A DNA stretch of 64,000 bases from a virus, in IMG/VR virus record IMGVR_UViG_3300045806_000063, positions 62,001-126,000 of that record; one strand, written 5' to 3'. The notes under the pieces are model-generated. The model did not search any database. It was not told the origin of the DNA and saw nothing but the letters and a program-made list of their open reading frames with translations. Below, in pieces: positions 1-10,033 of the stretch (the stretch's first letter is position 1; the number at the start of each line of letters is the position of its first letter). The translations under genes were made by a program, and so were the position numbers.

Positions 1-306
1 TATGCTGGTAGATTGGCAAGTATCGGAGGACCTACTCCTGCACTGACTAGTTGTGGAACTAGCCCTAGTGTGACTACCGGTAGTGTTGCTAACATGGGTC
101 AAATAACTTTTGGCACTGGCACCCCTACTAGCTGTACGTTAACATTCCCTGTTGCTTTTGATAGTTCTGCTTTCTGTACAGCAACTCCTGCTTCAGCTTA
201 TACCGGGACTTATTATTTTAGTACTTCTTCAGCTACAGGGTTTACACTAACTTTAGGTACCGGAACAAATTCAGTTGTATTCAATTACATCTGTTTTGGT
301 AATTGA
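1..306 (+). CDS. Tail spike/fibre C-terminal end (partial)
   Basis: The frame is open to the left edge of the window, so only the last 101 codons are present and the true start lies upstream. The visible part is rich in Ser, Thr and Gly. It has the pattern TPALTSCGTSP, then a GTGTPTSCTLTF segment and an ending NYICFGN. This matches the C-terminal beta-rich domain found at the end of many phage tail spikes and pectate-lyase-like fibre proteins. It is followed 12 bases later by another gene with a good RBS, so it belongs to the fibre operon. The family match is from memory of the pattern and the enzymatic part, if any, is outside the window. Confidence 0.65.
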   Translation, partial: YAGRLASIGGPTPALTSCGTSPSVTTGSVANMGQITFGTGTPTSCTLTFPVAFDSSAFCTATPASAYTGTYYFSTSSATGFTLTLGTGTNSVVFNYICFGN

Positions 307-318
307 TAGGAGATTACA

Positions 319-1080
319 ATGACCGATTACAGTAGTGATGGGTTTAGCGGCGATGGTTATTTTAAGAATGATGCAATACGTCCCAATGTAACTACCGATA
401 ACCCGATATTACCAACTGGTTATTTGGCTCCTGGAGTTAATTATCTTCAAGAGCCTACCACCATAGTTTATGACCCAACAGGAGCTTTACTAGGAAACCT
501 TGTTTTCGGTGAAACTACCAGCCCTGTTACAGAACCCGATATATGGACATTAGAAGGTCCTTTCTATCAGCAAGGTTTAACAGTCACAGGAGTCTTATCT
601 TCCGGTGGAGCGCCTCAGGAATTGGTTCCTTTCCTTGATTATACCTTCTCTCCTTTATATGGTAAGATGACTGATCAAATTGGACTACCTATTTACAGTT
701 ACTTATTGTTAACAAATACTTCAAACTGGGCTAGTGTCACCACCACTTATCAAGCTGTAGGTTGTGCAAGGGACGCTATTTTATTACAAGAGATAGTAGA
801 CCTTGGAACTTTTGATAGAACTAATTTAACAGTCTGGGAAGGGTTAGTAGGTGATAGCATTATTACCACGGATGACATCTTACCTGATGTATTAACAAAT
901 GGCGAAACTGTTTATATACTGTCAAAGAAATTAAACACGTTAGCTGCTCAGTTACAAGGGCCTAACGTATATAAATCAGGGCTAGAGGCTCTGAAATTAG
1001 ATGTGACTAATGAACTATCTATTCTGCAATCTACAGTTAATAGTTTATCAGCTACAGTGTCGCAATATTTAGTGGTGTAA
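319..1080 (+). CDS. Unknown protein of the fibre cluster
   Basis: A 253-aa protein with an AGGAGATT ribosome site just before its ATG. The first 180 residues look like a globular beta-rich domain (many Thr, Tyr, Gly, Pro). The last 50 residues have heptad-like spacing of Leu/Ile (KLNTLAAQLQ onward), suggesting a trimeric coiled coil such as those that end fibre or fibre-adaptor proteins. It sits between a spike end and further fibre genes and is closed by a 13-bp palindrome. A virion fibre-associated role is an inference from context; no family is recognised. An SGLEAL tripeptide region near the coiled coil resembles the protease motif discussed elsewhere but may be chance. Confidence 0.6.
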   Translation: MTDYSSDGFSGDGYFKNDAIRPNVTTDNPILPTGYLAPGVNYLQEPTTIVYDPTGALLGNLVFGETTSPVTEPDIWTLEGPFYQQGLTVTGVLSSGGAPQELVPFLDYTFSPLYGKMTDQIGLPIYSYLLLTNTSNWASVTTTYQAVGCARDAILLQEIVDLGTFDRTNLTVWEGLVGDSIITTDDILPDVLTNGETVYILSKKLNTLAAQLQGPNVYKSGLEALKLDVTNELSILQSTVNSLSATVSQYLVV

Positions 1081-1091
1081 GTTTTAATTCA

Positions 1092-1122
1092 ATATACCTC
1101 ACATGTAATATGTGAGGTATAT
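1092..1122. terminator. Palindromic terminator
   Basis: A 13-bp perfect stem (arms 1092-1104 and 1110-1122) with loop GTAAT. It directly follows the stop of the 253-aa gene and precedes an independent RBS-bearing gene. There is no T-tract, so termination by the phage polymerase or mRNA end protection are both possible. Confidence 0.55.
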
Positions 1123-1148
1123 ACACGAATTTAATATGAGGTTAAACA

Positions 1149-1844
1149 ATGATTAAATCAATACGGATGATAGATTTTGCAGATGGACATCCTTTAGTTA
1201 TAGAAAACTTAGGGTTAATAAACTTACTAATATCAGAAAATCATGGATATGGAAAGACGAAACTACTCCGTCATATCCATATGGAATCTAGACCAAGAAT
1301 CAAATATTTTTCAGCACCTTACTTAGATACAATGTTGGTAAGTGTGATTAGTCAGATCGAATACAGTACTGTAAGTTCTGATGTTTTAAATGGATATATT
1401 GATCGAGTTGGACAATTATTTGACTTAAAAATACCCTTAACAGAAACACTACACCAGTGGCAGCGCTCAACTGATTTTGTAAACTTAAGAGTATGCAAAG
1501 TTCTTTTGATGATAATAAGATTAGTGAATAGCCGAGATGGAACTATCATAGTAGATGAAATCGATTATGGTTTGCATTATAGAAGCCAGTTAGCTCTTTG
1601 GGAACTCATTTATGAATTAGCTTTGATTTATAATGTGCAGGTAATTGCTAGTACGATGAACAAAGATAGCCGTATGGCTATGTTGGCTACTGGATTAAAT
1701 GACCCTATGACTGACGCCAAGTATATCATGTTACGTTATAGTAGCACTGAGTCTAATTATGGTAGTCCTATCGCTAGGACATACCCGTTACCTGCTTTTG
1801 ATTGTTTATTAAAGGTATTAGCTTCTGATAGAAACTTTACATAA
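1149..1844 (+). CDS. Small AAA/ABC-type ATPase (AAA_21/OLD-like)
   Basis: A 231-aa protein with a Walker A motif ENHGYGKTKLL around residues 30-40 and a Walker B region TIIVDEIDYGLHY around residues 130-143. The DE-D-GLH pattern is typical of the AAA_15/AAA_21 (OLD-like) branch of ABC ATPases, where it reads DEIExGLHP. Here the Pro is Tyr. No coiled-coil arm and no TOPRIM nuclease domain are present, so this is a compact ATPase head. It lies alone between two terminator palindromes inside a fibre gene cluster, which is an odd place for such an enzyme. Possible roles are DNA repair, a defence or counter-defence ATPase, or a structural ATPase; the sequence does not decide. Confidence 0.6.
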   Translation: MIKSIRMIDFADGHPLVIENLGLINLLISENHGYGKTKLLRHIHMESRPRIKYFSAPYLDTMLVSVISQIEYSTVSSDVLNGYIDRVGQLFDLKIPLTETLHQWQRSTDFVNLRVCKVLLMIIRLVNSRDGTIIVDEIDYGLHYRSQLALWELIYELALIYNVQVIASTMNKDSRMAMLATGLNDPMTDAKYIMLRYSSTESNYGSPIARTYPLPAFDCLLKVLASDRNFT

Positions 1845-1858
1845 AACAATATCCATTA

Positions 1859-1895
1859 TAGTACACACCTGTCCATTATGGACAGGTGTGTACTA
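1859..1895. terminator. Palindromic terminator
   Basis: A 17-bp perfect stem with the three-base loop TTA (loop at 1876-1878). It follows the small ATPase gene and precedes the next fibre operon. No clear T-tract follows. Confidence 0.6.
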
Positions 1896-1947
1896 GTCAT
1901 TAAAATTTATGCCAGAATTATATGTCATCTTAACTAGGAGGTGTGTT

Positions 1948-2754
1948 ATGACTTTAGAATTACCATTTAATTTTGACACAGTGGGTAATGTAATACCTAT
2001 AGAAGATTTACAGTTATCACTTGAAACTATAGTCACCTACGTGAATGATCTAGGAACTTCAATAGGGGCTACTGGACCTACAGGTGCTACGGGTTCTGTA
2101 GGTCCTATTGGCCCTTCTCAATTTACCACTGTATCATCAGATTTTCAGATAGTGGACAACGTGCTAGAACTATATAGAGCTATTGCAATTAATCATTTTT
2201 ATAATTCAGTAAATACTGTTGAAATAGGAACAACTATAACCTCAGTAGATTTAATCTGGTCTAGTAATAAAACTCCAACTACTATATCGTTAACTGGAGA
2301 TGGGACAACCTCTCTTTTATTAACTGCTACGGGGCAGAATATTACAGGTCTGTCATTAACCTCTACAGCAACGTGGAACCTAACTATGTCTGATGGAATT
2401 AATGAAGCTTCAGCATATACTACGGTTAATTTTGAACCATTAGCTTATTGGGGAGTCTCTTCATTAACGGCCCTTGATAATGCTGAGGTTTTAGCTTTAG
2501 CATCTAGTGACTTTAGCTACGGTACATCCTTAAGTAATGTAGTTTATGACTGCACTGGAGGAGCATATCCGTACTATGTCTATCCTGCTTCATTCGGACT
2601 ACTTTCAAATGTGACAGTAGGGGGTTTATCCTTCTCAGATTATGAAACAACTGTACTATCGTTAACTAACACTCAAGGCTTCACTCAGTCGTATAATGTC
2701 GTTAGATTTAACGGACTTCAAACTGGTAATTCACTTAGGGTGAACTGGTCATGA
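1948..2754 (+). CDS. Tail fibre protein with short collagen-like segment
   Basis: The start is placed at 1948 because a strong AGGAGGTG site lies 8 bases upstream; an upstream in-frame ATG at 1909 has none. The 268-aa protein begins with a [17 protein letters not shown] segment that is clearly paralogous to the N-terminus of the gene at 9548, probably a shared attachment domain. Residues about 50-65 are collagen-like ([10 protein letters not shown]). The rest is Thr/Ser/Gly-rich beta structure with Ig-like repeats. It overlaps the next gene by an ATGA junction, so the two fibre proteins are translationally coupled. The role as adsorption fibre is inferred from composition and cluster. Confidence 0.7.
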   Translation: MTLELPFNFDTVGNVIPIEDLQLSLETIVTYVNDLGTSIGATGPTGATGSVGPIGPSQFTTVSSDFQIVDNVLELYRAIAINHFYNSVNTVEIGTTITSVDLIWSSNKTPTTISLTGDGTTSLLLTATGQNITGLSLTSTATWNLTMSDGINEASAYTTVNFEPLAYWGVSSLTALDNAEVLALASSDFSYGTSLSNVVYDCTGGAYPYYVYPASFGLLSNVTVGGLSFSDYETTVLSLTNTQGFTQSYNVVRFNGLQTGNSLRVNWS

Positions 2755-4073
2755 CAGGAACTACACCAATCGCAGGAACTAATATAGCGGCACCAGTGAC
2801 GCCGTTTACTTCAGCAGATACTTACCCCACTCATTATTCCAAGTATGGACAAGGTGGTTGGCAGGAAATAGACACATTTACTGATACTGCTACTATCTCT
2901 ACGGAAAGATTAGTGGTGGGGATGGCTGTTTCCTGTAAGGATACTGGAGAGGTCTACCGATTATTAGCAGACAGCTCCTGGGAACCGCTAGGAGTAATAG
3001 GTCCAACTGGACCTGCAGGTCCAACTGGTGATATAGGACCTACTGGTCCTACGGGTCCGACAGGCCAAGCCGCTTCTGGCAATCCTATTTATGTTCAAAC
3101 CATAGCTCCTACAAATCCAGTTCCTGGAGATATTTGGATAGATCCACTTTCCCCGTCTCCTGCCTTTGTAGGACCTACTGGTCCTGCTGGACCTACAGGA
3201 GTAAGTGGGCCCACTGGGGCTGATGGAGTTACTGGAGCGACTGGAGCAACCGGTTCGGTATCTACAATAGCTGCTGCTCGTAACACATCCTATCTGTTTA
3301 CTGACTTTATTTCGTCTACACCTGTTGGAATTGCTCCTTATAACACTTTAAGCATAGGAACTGAAGTACCATGGACAGGACCTCCTACGAGTCTACCTAA
3401 TGTAAACCACCCTGGAATAATTACGTTATATACTGGCGGAACTTCTGCAGCATCAGGAAATTCAATAACTAGTGATACTGCAGAATACGTCATTGCTCCT
3501 GTAGCAATTACTGCTAACCCAAATGGTACTCAACTAGACCATGTGGCTTGTGTACAGTTTAGTACATTTGATGCTACTGACAATTTCTTATCTGGGTTCT
3601 CAGATTCGAATGGAGCTAACTACGGTTCTAATGGTGTATTTTTCTATAAAGATACAGCGACCACAATGCGCGGATTCGCTTATTTACAAGGAGCTTGGTT
3701 ACCTGGTGTGACAGGATATGTACCTGCTGCAGTTACTGCTGGGGGCGCTGGAGCTCAGACAGTTACTTCATTTACCCCATTAGTAAATACATGGTACACT
3801 CTACACTTGATAATTTCTATGTCATTTTCAAGTGGTTTAGTCACTGTAGCTGACACCACCGATATAACCTTTACTATAACCGATTCTACAGACACTGTAG
3901 TTTGGACAGATACAATTACTCCAACTACTACAGGCGTTCCATCAGCAGATTATATTCCAGGTCCGGCATATCCTGTTAAAAGTCAGGTATCAGGATGGTC
4001 TACGGCTGGCACTAATGCTCCATTTTTAAATTTAGATTACATTATCACTCAGGTAAGTAATTTAGTTCGATAA
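2751..4073 (+). CDS. Collagen-like tail fibre protein
   Basis: A 440-aa protein with two collagen-like blocks of Gly-X-Thr/Pro triplets (around residues 83-107 and 140-172), separated by a short non-repetitive segment that contains a PGDIWIDP motif often seen in phage fibre proteins. The C-terminal 270 residues are a Thr/Gly/Ser-rich beta domain, probably the tip or receptor-binding part. The start overlaps the stop of the previous gene (ATGA). Collagen-like triplets form trimeric stalks in phage fibres; that function here is inferred from the sequence pattern. Confidence 0.75.
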   Translation: MTGTTPIAGTNIAAPVTPFTSADTYPTHYSKYGQGGWQEIDTFTDTATISTERLVVGMAVSCKDTGEVYRLLADSSWEPLGVIGPTGPAGPTGDIGPTGPTGPTGQAASGNPIYVQTIAPTNPVPGDIWIDPLSPSPAFVGPTGPAGPTGVSGPTGADGVTGATGATGSVSTIAAARNTSYLFTDFISSTPVGIAPYNTLSIGTEVPWTGPPTSLPNVNHPGIITLYTGGTSAASGNSITSDTAEYVIAPVAITANPNGTQLDHVACVQFSTFDATDNFLSGFSDSNGANYGSNGVFFYKDTATTMRGFAYLQGAWLPGVTGYVPAAVTAGGAGAQTVTSFTPLVNTWYTLHLIISMSFSSGLVTVADTTDITFTITDSTDTVVWTDTITPTTTGVPSADYIPGPAYPVKSQVSGWSTAGTNAPFLNLDYIITQVSNLVR

Positions 4074-4089
4074 TTCAAAGGAGATTTAC

Positions 4090-4554
4090 ATGTCAAATTC
4101 TTTATATGATAGTGCTCGAATTGCATTCGGTACTGCTGGTATTAATTGGTTAGGAGATAACATTAAAGCCGCTATACTAACACCAGCTTATCCCGGTGGT
4201 AGCGTTTCCATCTCTGGGGATAGTGAGTTTACTGCCATTGCCCCGTATATACTGGCAGGTACAACTGCTAGCGTTACACTCACCACTAAGGTTACCTCAG
4301 TTGGCGCATTGGCAGGGGCAATGTCTTCTGATCCCGTTACCTTTGTAGCACTGACAGCTGGGCAGATTATAGGGTATATCGCATTATACAAAGATCCCGA
4401 CCCCACTAATATCAATGGTATTCCTGCGATTGGTAATCAGGCTTCATCTCCATTGATTGCTTTATTTGATTCAGGGTATGGGATTGGTGCAGGAACTAAC
4501 GGGAGTAACATTGAGATAACATGGGACCCGATTAACGGTATTTTTAGATTGTAG
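4090..4554 (+). CDS. Conserved phage fibre-cluster protein
   Basis: A 154-aa protein with a clear AAGGAGATTT site. The sequence starts SNSLYDSARIAFGTAGINWL and ends in EITWDPINGIFRL. This start and end pattern, with a central YIALYKDP segment, matches a small protein found beside fibre genes in many phages, usually annotated only as hypothetical or tail-associated. It lies between a collagen-like fibre and the giant fibre. A role as fibre accessory or tip component is likely but not proven by sequence. Confidence 0.6.
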   Translation: MSNSLYDSARIAFGTAGINWLGDNIKAAILTPAYPGGSVSISGDSEFTAIAPYILAGTTASVTLTTKVTSVGALAGAMSSDPVTFVALTAGQIIGYIALYKDPDPTNINGIPAIGNQASSPLIALFDSGYGIGAGTNGSNIEITWDPINGIFRL

Positions 4555-4560
4555 AAATCT

Positions 4561-7500
4561 ATGAACCTTATACCTTTTCCCTTAAGTTATGACTTTAACT
4601 ACTGGAACTTTACTTACTCCACGTTAGCAGCAGGAGGTTCACAAGCTGGCATAACTGTTAGTACTGCCGAGTACATGAACCCTGCGAGTTCCTCTAACCT
4701 TACCACACAGATAGTCGCTGATGTAGGCTCTTTTGGCGGAGTAGATATTAGTATGGATCTACTCCCTAATACGGAGTATACGATAAGCTTTTCTGTAATG
4801 GGTATTGATAGCAATGTAGGACCTTTGGCTTTACGGTTATCATATTCTGCACCACCCGGTCCGCCTGAAATGTACTGGAATGGATCAGGAGTAGCAGGGT
4901 ATAATACAGCGGGAGATGTGTTTGAGTATCCACCACTCTATGTTCCAGGTACTGATTCTTATGTTCAGTACACATGGACACTCACTACGCCATCTACTTG
5001 GGTTACTGGATCTACAAATAACACGATATTTACTATCTATCTAACTGGCGCAACTGCACTATCATTCTACGGTTTAGAAGTTAACACAGGGCCAACTCCT
5101 GACACATACGTCGAACCTACTTCATTTGCATATGACATAGCGTCAATTCCATACCTTAACAATTATGTTGAACCGTATGCCGCATATTACCCGTCAGTGG
5201 ATTTATACAATAACATTGGTGAAAGACTCACTATACCATTTGATCCTAGTAGTTTAGCCACTACCACGATATTAGGTAAAAACTTTATCCCGTATGGGAA
5301 TACATTTGGGAAACTGTTAAACCCTACCACTTATGCATACACTGTAAATCCTTATTCAGGTTTAGTAGTCAATGCTAACACGGTATTAGCTCCAGTAGAC
5401 CCTATAAATAACCCAGCTTACTTAGGTTATTGTGCAGACGTATTAATGCCATCCTCTAATCCAGCACTGTTAACTAATTATAGTGGTGCTACGATAATCT
5501 GGCCTAATATTCCAGCTATGGTGATTGGAGATGTGTATACCGTCAGTGTATGGGCAAAAGCTAAATACTTACCATTAACCGCCTCAATAACAATGTCTCC
5601 TGGAGGAAATTGGTCTACTGGTATCCAGTCGCCAGGCTCTGAAGGCAATCTAGCAGATCCTGCATGGAAAACTCTTAATGGGTATTTCAGTATAATTCTA
5701 CAGAACGACACAAATAACGCAGGGCTAAGCAGTGATGAAGGAATTCCTTCGTCGATACATATCCCTACTGCTGATTTATTATTTACTAAACGTGCAGATC
5801 AAATTTCTGCTACTTCCATTAATGGAGTATCCTCCTTAGTAATGCAGAGTTATTTAACTGGATTAACTTACGATATATCAACAGTTCTAGAATCAACTTT
5901 ACCGGTAGATGTCTTAGCTGCTAAGTACGGGGTTGTTCTTTATCAAGATATTCCATATAACGCAAACCTTGATACTTACAATTATGATTTTTGGGCTAAA
6001 ATAGCTCAGGATCAGTTAGTGACTATCGGTGGTACTTCTTCGGTAGTTATCAATTCTGCAATCCATGCTGAAATAATTAGCTGGGCTATGATTTACACAT
6101 TACTAGATGGTAGTAAAGTAGTAGTGTTGCAGAAATGGTTTGATACACTTGAAGGAGATTCTTGGAGATGGCAACAGAGTTATGGATATTTAACCTACTC
6201 TAGTACATTACAAGATTTTACAAAACCTGTAGGGTTTGGCTTTGTTTTTAGTGGATCGTTGTCCATTTATGGAGGTCTTAGAATTTATGACCATAACCCA
6301 GCCGCTTCAGCTCCTTTAGTAATTGACACTGCGACTTGGACTAGATTTAATTTAACATTCACTGCCACGGAAGGAATGTCTGCCTTATCACATTTTTATG
6401 ACCAGCCTGGTATCAGTACAGGGTCATATGTAGCACCTCAAGACAATAGCTTAAACATCTATATATTTCAACCAACAGAGCCTATTCCTAATACTACATT
6501 TTTACCTTGGGCTCCAGTATGGTCGGCGGTAGAACTATATGGATTAATGATTAATGCAGGTCCTACCCCTGGGATTTATTTTCCTGATCCATCATCACCT
6601 GTAACCTATGGAACTAATGGGATTAAACCTCTAGTCAATACGTCTTCTCCTGCCATCTCATATGCAACTGGAGATATAACGATTTCTGTACCAGGCATTC
6701 CTGCGTGGTCAGATAAACCACATCATCCAATTGGTATAAATGTTACTGGATCTAACTCCTACTCATCAGCTTTAACCTTTTTAAATCTGATGAAGTTATC
6801 AACTGCTGGAAAGGTCAAGACTATCAATGATCCTACTGGTACTTGGGTTAATGGCCCTGTGCATGGCTGGAACCTTTATAGATCGATATCAGTGAATGGG
6901 ATAGATACGTCTTTCAATGTCTTAGATACCGAAGTAAATTTATCAGCTCCAACTTTTGTTACAGCAGCAACTACTATGACTAGTTTAGTTGCATCAGGTG
7001 ATAACTATACTGCTTTTAACCCTACAAACCTAGTACGAACTTTAACAGGTATAGGTGTAGCTCCAAACACAAAAGTAGTTGACTATGTTGTAAGTTTAGA
7101 TGGTCTCACTATTACATGGACAGTTGACACTCCATTTACAGGGGACTCTAGTGGGTCTTACCAGATACACATGGAATTAGTGGATAGCATTGATGCAATG
7201 GCATTAGACTCTGATGGATACCCTACCATCTTACCAGCAGGATATTACCTATATGGGATTGTTTACCGAAGCACTCCGTTGTCATTTATGATGGCAAATG
7301 TTTCCATATATGACATGCCTTATCTTCGCTCTGGACTCTATAAATTGACTTGGGATGGTACAGGGACTGTTAGTTTAAATACGAACATCTCCATGGTTCC
7401 AGCACAGTTTCCAGCTACTGTAGTATCTGGTACTTCAAATAGCGTTATATATTCAGTAGATTGCAGTGGGAATACCATTGATGGAATATCTACAGCTACA

Positions 7501-9069
7501 AAAAGCTGTTATGGTCCAACGACCACTATACCGATAACTGACAGTCAAACTGGTTTTGTAATAGCTATACTATCTACCGACCCAGGAGGAACAGGAGATT
7601 ATGTCAGAAACATTAAGTTGTTTGAAGTGGCTTATGAATCAAACGTATTAGCAGGTGAGATATTCTATCCTGAGTTTATAAGTCGTTTAGCTGATTTTAA
7701 ATGCTTGAGATTTTTAGACTGGGTACGCGGTGATTCATATCAGCCTTTAACTACAATTGAAAACTTAACAGTAGAATCTGAAGTTAGTTGGACTAATAAT
7801 AACATGGTTCCTTACAGTGTCATTATTAGCTTATGCAATCAATTGCAAAAGGACTGCTGGTTAAATGTACCACCATATTCAACAGATGGTGATGCATTCT
7901 ATAAACATATCGCTAACCTCTTTCAAACTACGCTGGATCAGTCATTACGTTTATATGTTGAATATGGCAATGAACAATGGAATGGCGGTTTAGGACCTGG
8001 TTACTGGCTAGATAAAGGGGCGGCGTACTACGGGATAGTTAGTCCTATAGTAAACCCTCCCAATCCTGCATTTTATAATGAGATGTATTTCTACGCAATG
8101 ATGTCCCAATATGTGTTCACTATCTTTGATGATATATTCTCTGGATTTAAGGGACAGTTAATACCTGTAAGGCAATGGGATAATCCTAGAACACAACGAC
8201 GGCGTCTATTCAGATGCTTAAGTACTATGATTAATGGACAGACCATTACTAGTCAGATATGGCAGTTTGCTTTACTCTTTACTAAGGGCGCATATGGGAT
8301 ACCATATGACGTTATAACACCTAACGCATATATCGATATTTTAAACGATCCAACATATGTTGCTAATCAACGGTCAGCAGCACCTGCTGAATACCCATGG
8401 ACTATGTCTGAACTAATACCTATCTACTGGAATCAGGCTAATGTACAGATGACCCAGGAGGCTGCGGCTACTGCAGGGATATTAGCTAGTCAACCGTTAG
8501 CAGGATACCCCACAGGGTTGTTAGGTGTAGATGCCACAGGTACGCAGTTTAACCCATTAATATGCTTTTATGAAGGAGGCATGGGGAGTGCCGGTCCTGG
8601 CCCGCATATGCTTCAAGGATTAACAGATCTATTACAAGGATACGATGGAGCTTTAGCGACTACGTATAACATTACACTAACACAGTTAGAGTGGTGGAAA
8701 AATACCATGATACCAATGATGTCTGGAGATACAGATGCTATCGTGTATAATATCTGGGAAACTGCTGGTAACTGGGGAGGGTCTGATCAATGGGGATTAG
8801 CAGACAAAGGACTGTATAGCGATACCGAGTATTATCAGTTTCCTAAAGCTACAGTCTTTACTCAGTCTTCAGGTCGTATGGGGTACTCTACCACGATTTT
8901 AAATGGAGCACCTCCAGGGTTAATGTTAGCGAAACCACAAGTAAGAATAGGGAATGCCTGGGTTCCTGCTTATAACGTCTATGTAGCTGATGAAACAGGT
9001 AATTGGATAATAGCAGGAGGCAATACCTTAAACGTATGGTTAGGTGGTGCTTGGACTAACCCACCATAA
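4561..9069 (+). CDS. Giant tail fibre with glycoside-hydrolase-like domain
   Basis: A 1502-aa protein starting 6 bases after the previous stop, with no strong RBS, so translation is probably coupled. The first ~700 residues hold repeated carbohydrate-binding-type beta-sandwich modules (repeats of the kind NTGPTPDTYVEP and NAGPTPGIYFPDP). Around residues 1030-1420 is an alpha/beta region with LYVEYGNEQWNGG near residue 1132, the pattern of the acid/base Glu loop (NE) of clan GH-A enzymes such as cellulase-like hydrolases. A later ICFYEGGMG segment near 1340 could supply the second Glu. The likely job is binding and cutting host surface polysaccharide. The protein ends with a short repeat-like beta tail. 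Confidence 0.65.
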   Translation: MNLIPFPLSYDFNYWNFTYSTLAAGGSQAGITVSTAEYMNPASSSNLTTQIVADVGSFGGVDISMDLLPNTEYTISFSVMGIDSNVGPLALRLSYSAPPGPPEMYWNGSGVAGYNTAGDVFEYPPLYVPGTDSYVQYTWTLTTPSTWVTGSTNNTIFTIYLTGATALSFYGLEVNTGPTPDTYVEPTSFAYDIASIPYLNNYVEPYAAYYPSVDLYNNIGERLTIPFDPSSLATTTILGKNFIPYGNTFGKLLNPTTYAYTVNPYSGLVVNANTVLAPVDPINNPAYLGYCADVLMPSSNPALLTNYSGATIIWPNIPAMVIGDVYTVSVWAKAKYLPLTASITMSPGGNWSTGIQSPGSEGNLADPAWKTLNGYFSIILQNDTNNAGLSSDEGIPSSIHIPTADLLFTKRADQISATSINGVSSLVMQSYLTGLTYDISTVLESTLPVDVLAAKYGVVLYQDIPYNANLDTYNYDFWAKIAQDQLVTIGGTSSVVINSAIHAEIISWAMIYTLLDGSKVVVLQKWFDTLEGDSWRWQQSYGYLTYSSTLQDFTKPVGFGFVFSGSLSIYGGLRIYDHNPAASAPLVIDTATWTRFNLTFTATEGMSALSHFYDQPGISTGSYVAPQDNSLNIYIFQPTEPIPNTTFLPWAPVWSAVELYGLMINAGPTPGIYFPDPSSPVTYGTNGIKPLVNTSSPAISYATGDITISVPGIPAWSDKPHHPIGINVTGSNSYSSALTFLNLMKLSTAGKVKTINDPTGTWVNGPVHGWNLYRSISVNGIDTSFNVLDTEVNLSAPTFVTAATTMTSLVASGDNYTAFNPTNLVRTLTGIGVAPNTKVVDYVVSLDGLTITWTVDTPFTGDSSGSYQIHMELVDSIDAMALDSDGYPTILPAGYYLYGIVYRSTPLSFMMANVSIYDMPYLRSGLYKLTWDGTGTVSLNTNISMVPAQFPATVVSGTSNSVIYSVDCSGNTIDGISTATKSCYGPTTTIPITDSQTGFVIAILSTDPGGTGDYVRNIKLFEVAYESNVLAGEIFYPEFISRLADFKCLRFLDWVRGDSYQPLTTIENLTVESEVSWTNNNMVPYSVIISLCNQLQKDCWLNVPPYSTDGDAFYKHIANLFQTTLDQSLRLYVEYGNEQWNGGLGPGYWLDKGAAYYGIVSPIVNPPNPAFYNEMYFYAMMSQYVFTIFDDIFSGFKGQLIPVRQWDNPRTQRRRLFRCLSTMINGQTITSQIWQFALLFTKGAYGIPYDVITPNAYIDILNDPTYVANQRSAAPAEYPWTMSELIPIYWNQANVQMTQEAAATAGILASQPLAGYPTGLLGVDATGTQFNPLICFYEGGMGSAGPGPHMLQGLTDLLQGYDGALATTYNITLTQLEWWKNTMIPMMSGDTDAIVYNIWETAGNWGGSDQWGLADKGLYSDTEYYQFPKATVFTQSSGRMGYSTTILNGAPPGLMLAKPQVRIGNAWVPAYNVYVADETGNWIIAGGNTLNVWLGGAWTNPP

Positions 9070-9105
9070 CACTTCCCATGTAACTATAAGAAAGGATAAT
9101 TCGTT

Positions 9106-9417
9106 ATGAAATTAACAGATCTTAATCCACGCTGGGTGCAGTATAGTGGACAGAAACTTGGTATTATATTTGACTGCCCACACTGCAGACAAATTAGACT
9201 GTCAGTTGCTTTTCATCATGACTTTTTCGAGATAAATAGAAGCTTTGAACTAGACATAGAAGATCAATTTATACTTGCAACTAACCCATCTGCTAAAATC
9301 TGGACAGAAACAAATCCAGAACCAGATACGTTCGATAATCTAACACTAACCCCTTCCATTGACTGTTCTGCTAGTGGACACTGGCATGGTTTTATATCAA
9401 ACGGGTTCATTAAATGA
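9106..9417 (+). CDS. DUF6527-like small protein
   Basis: A 103-aa protein with AAGAAAGGATAATT ahead of its ATG. It begins MKLTDLNPRW, has a CPHC pair near residue 24, and ends with LTLTPSI...HWHGFISNG. This start, the C-x-x-C and the final H-x-H-G-F motif match the small putative metal-binding family DUF6527 seen in phages and prophages. The biochemical role of that family is unknown to me. It closes the fibre operon and is followed by a strong palindrome. Confidence 0.55.
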   Translation: MKLTDLNPRWVQYSGQKLGIIFDCPHCRQIRLSVAFHHDFFEINRSFELDIEDQFILATNPSAKIWTETNPEPDTFDNLTLTPSIDCSASGHWHGFISNGFIK

Positions 9418-9448
9418 AGTGTACTGCTCAATAACGTAGCGGTTGATA

Positions 9449-9480
9449 AAGAATGGGTGACTATAATGTCACCCATTCTT
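9449..9480. terminator. Palindromic terminator
   Basis: A 13-bp perfect stem (arms 9449-9461 and 9468-9480) with loop TATAAT, followed by a T-rich stretch (CTTTTAATTATTT). It separates the giant-fibre operon from the next small fibre genes. Apart from this hairpin the 130-base gap 9418-9547 shows only the RBS for the next gene. Confidence 0.65.
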
Positions 9481-9547
9481 TTAATTATTTGAAATCATTC
9501 TATGTCATACCAGTCGATATCATATTCTTCAATATAAGGAATTCAAA

Positions 9548-9988
9548 ATGCCTGCACAATTTACACCACCGTTCAATTTTGATACAATAGTAGGAGCCGT
9601 TCCTATTGATGACTTACAGCAAACAATTACTGCAATTGCTGCAGCAATCAATAACAATGCTGCCGCTACTCTGCAACTGCAAACAGCTACTTTGTCTACT
9701 GGCGTCTCCGGTATCACACTGCCTGCAAATTCCGCAATCACACAAATTGCTGTTCGTAATGCTTCAGATACCGCAGTCACTGCATTTACTGCTGGTACGA
9801 CCAGTTCTGGCACTGAAGTGTTGACCGCTACTGCCGTAGCTGCTAATGGTAACACTGCTAGTGCTCTTACAATCGTGCATTCTTCAACTTTGGAAGTTAG
9901 CGCTTTTGTACCCAGTACCGAACTGTTCTTTAACTGGGTAGGCGCTACTCCTTTGACAATAACCGTTGCTTACTTCATTGTCGGTTAA
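9548..9988 (+). CDS. Small fibre-like protein, paralogue of 1948
   Basis: A 146-aa protein. Its N-terminus (PPFNFDTIVGAVPIDDLQ) is paralogous to that of the fibre protein at 1948. Its C-terminal ~100 residues (LPANSAITQI to ITVAYFIVG) are paralogous to the C-terminal domain of the next gene at 10034 ([10 protein letters not shown] to ITIAYTLAG). It therefore looks like a minimal head-plus-tip fibre lacking the collagen stalk. Base composition is less AT-rich than in neighbouring genes, as in a highly expressed virion gene. Function as decoration or fibre tip is inferred. Confidence 0.6.
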   Translation: MPAQFTPPFNFDTIVGAVPIDDLQQTITAIAAAINNNAAATLQLQTATLSTGVSGITLPANSAITQIAVRNASDTAVTAFTAGTTSSGTEVLTATAVAANGNTASALTIVHSSTLEVSAFVPSTELFFNWVGATPLTITVAYFIVG

Positions 9989-10033
9989 GGTTAGTCCTGT
10001 ATACTCAATTTATTTTTAATAAGGATTTATTCT

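Noticed and set aside
319-1080. SGLEAL in the fibre-cluster protein as another protease site
   Set aside because: It lies within a coiled coil rather than at a domain border and fibres are not normal substrates of the prohead protease; probably chance.
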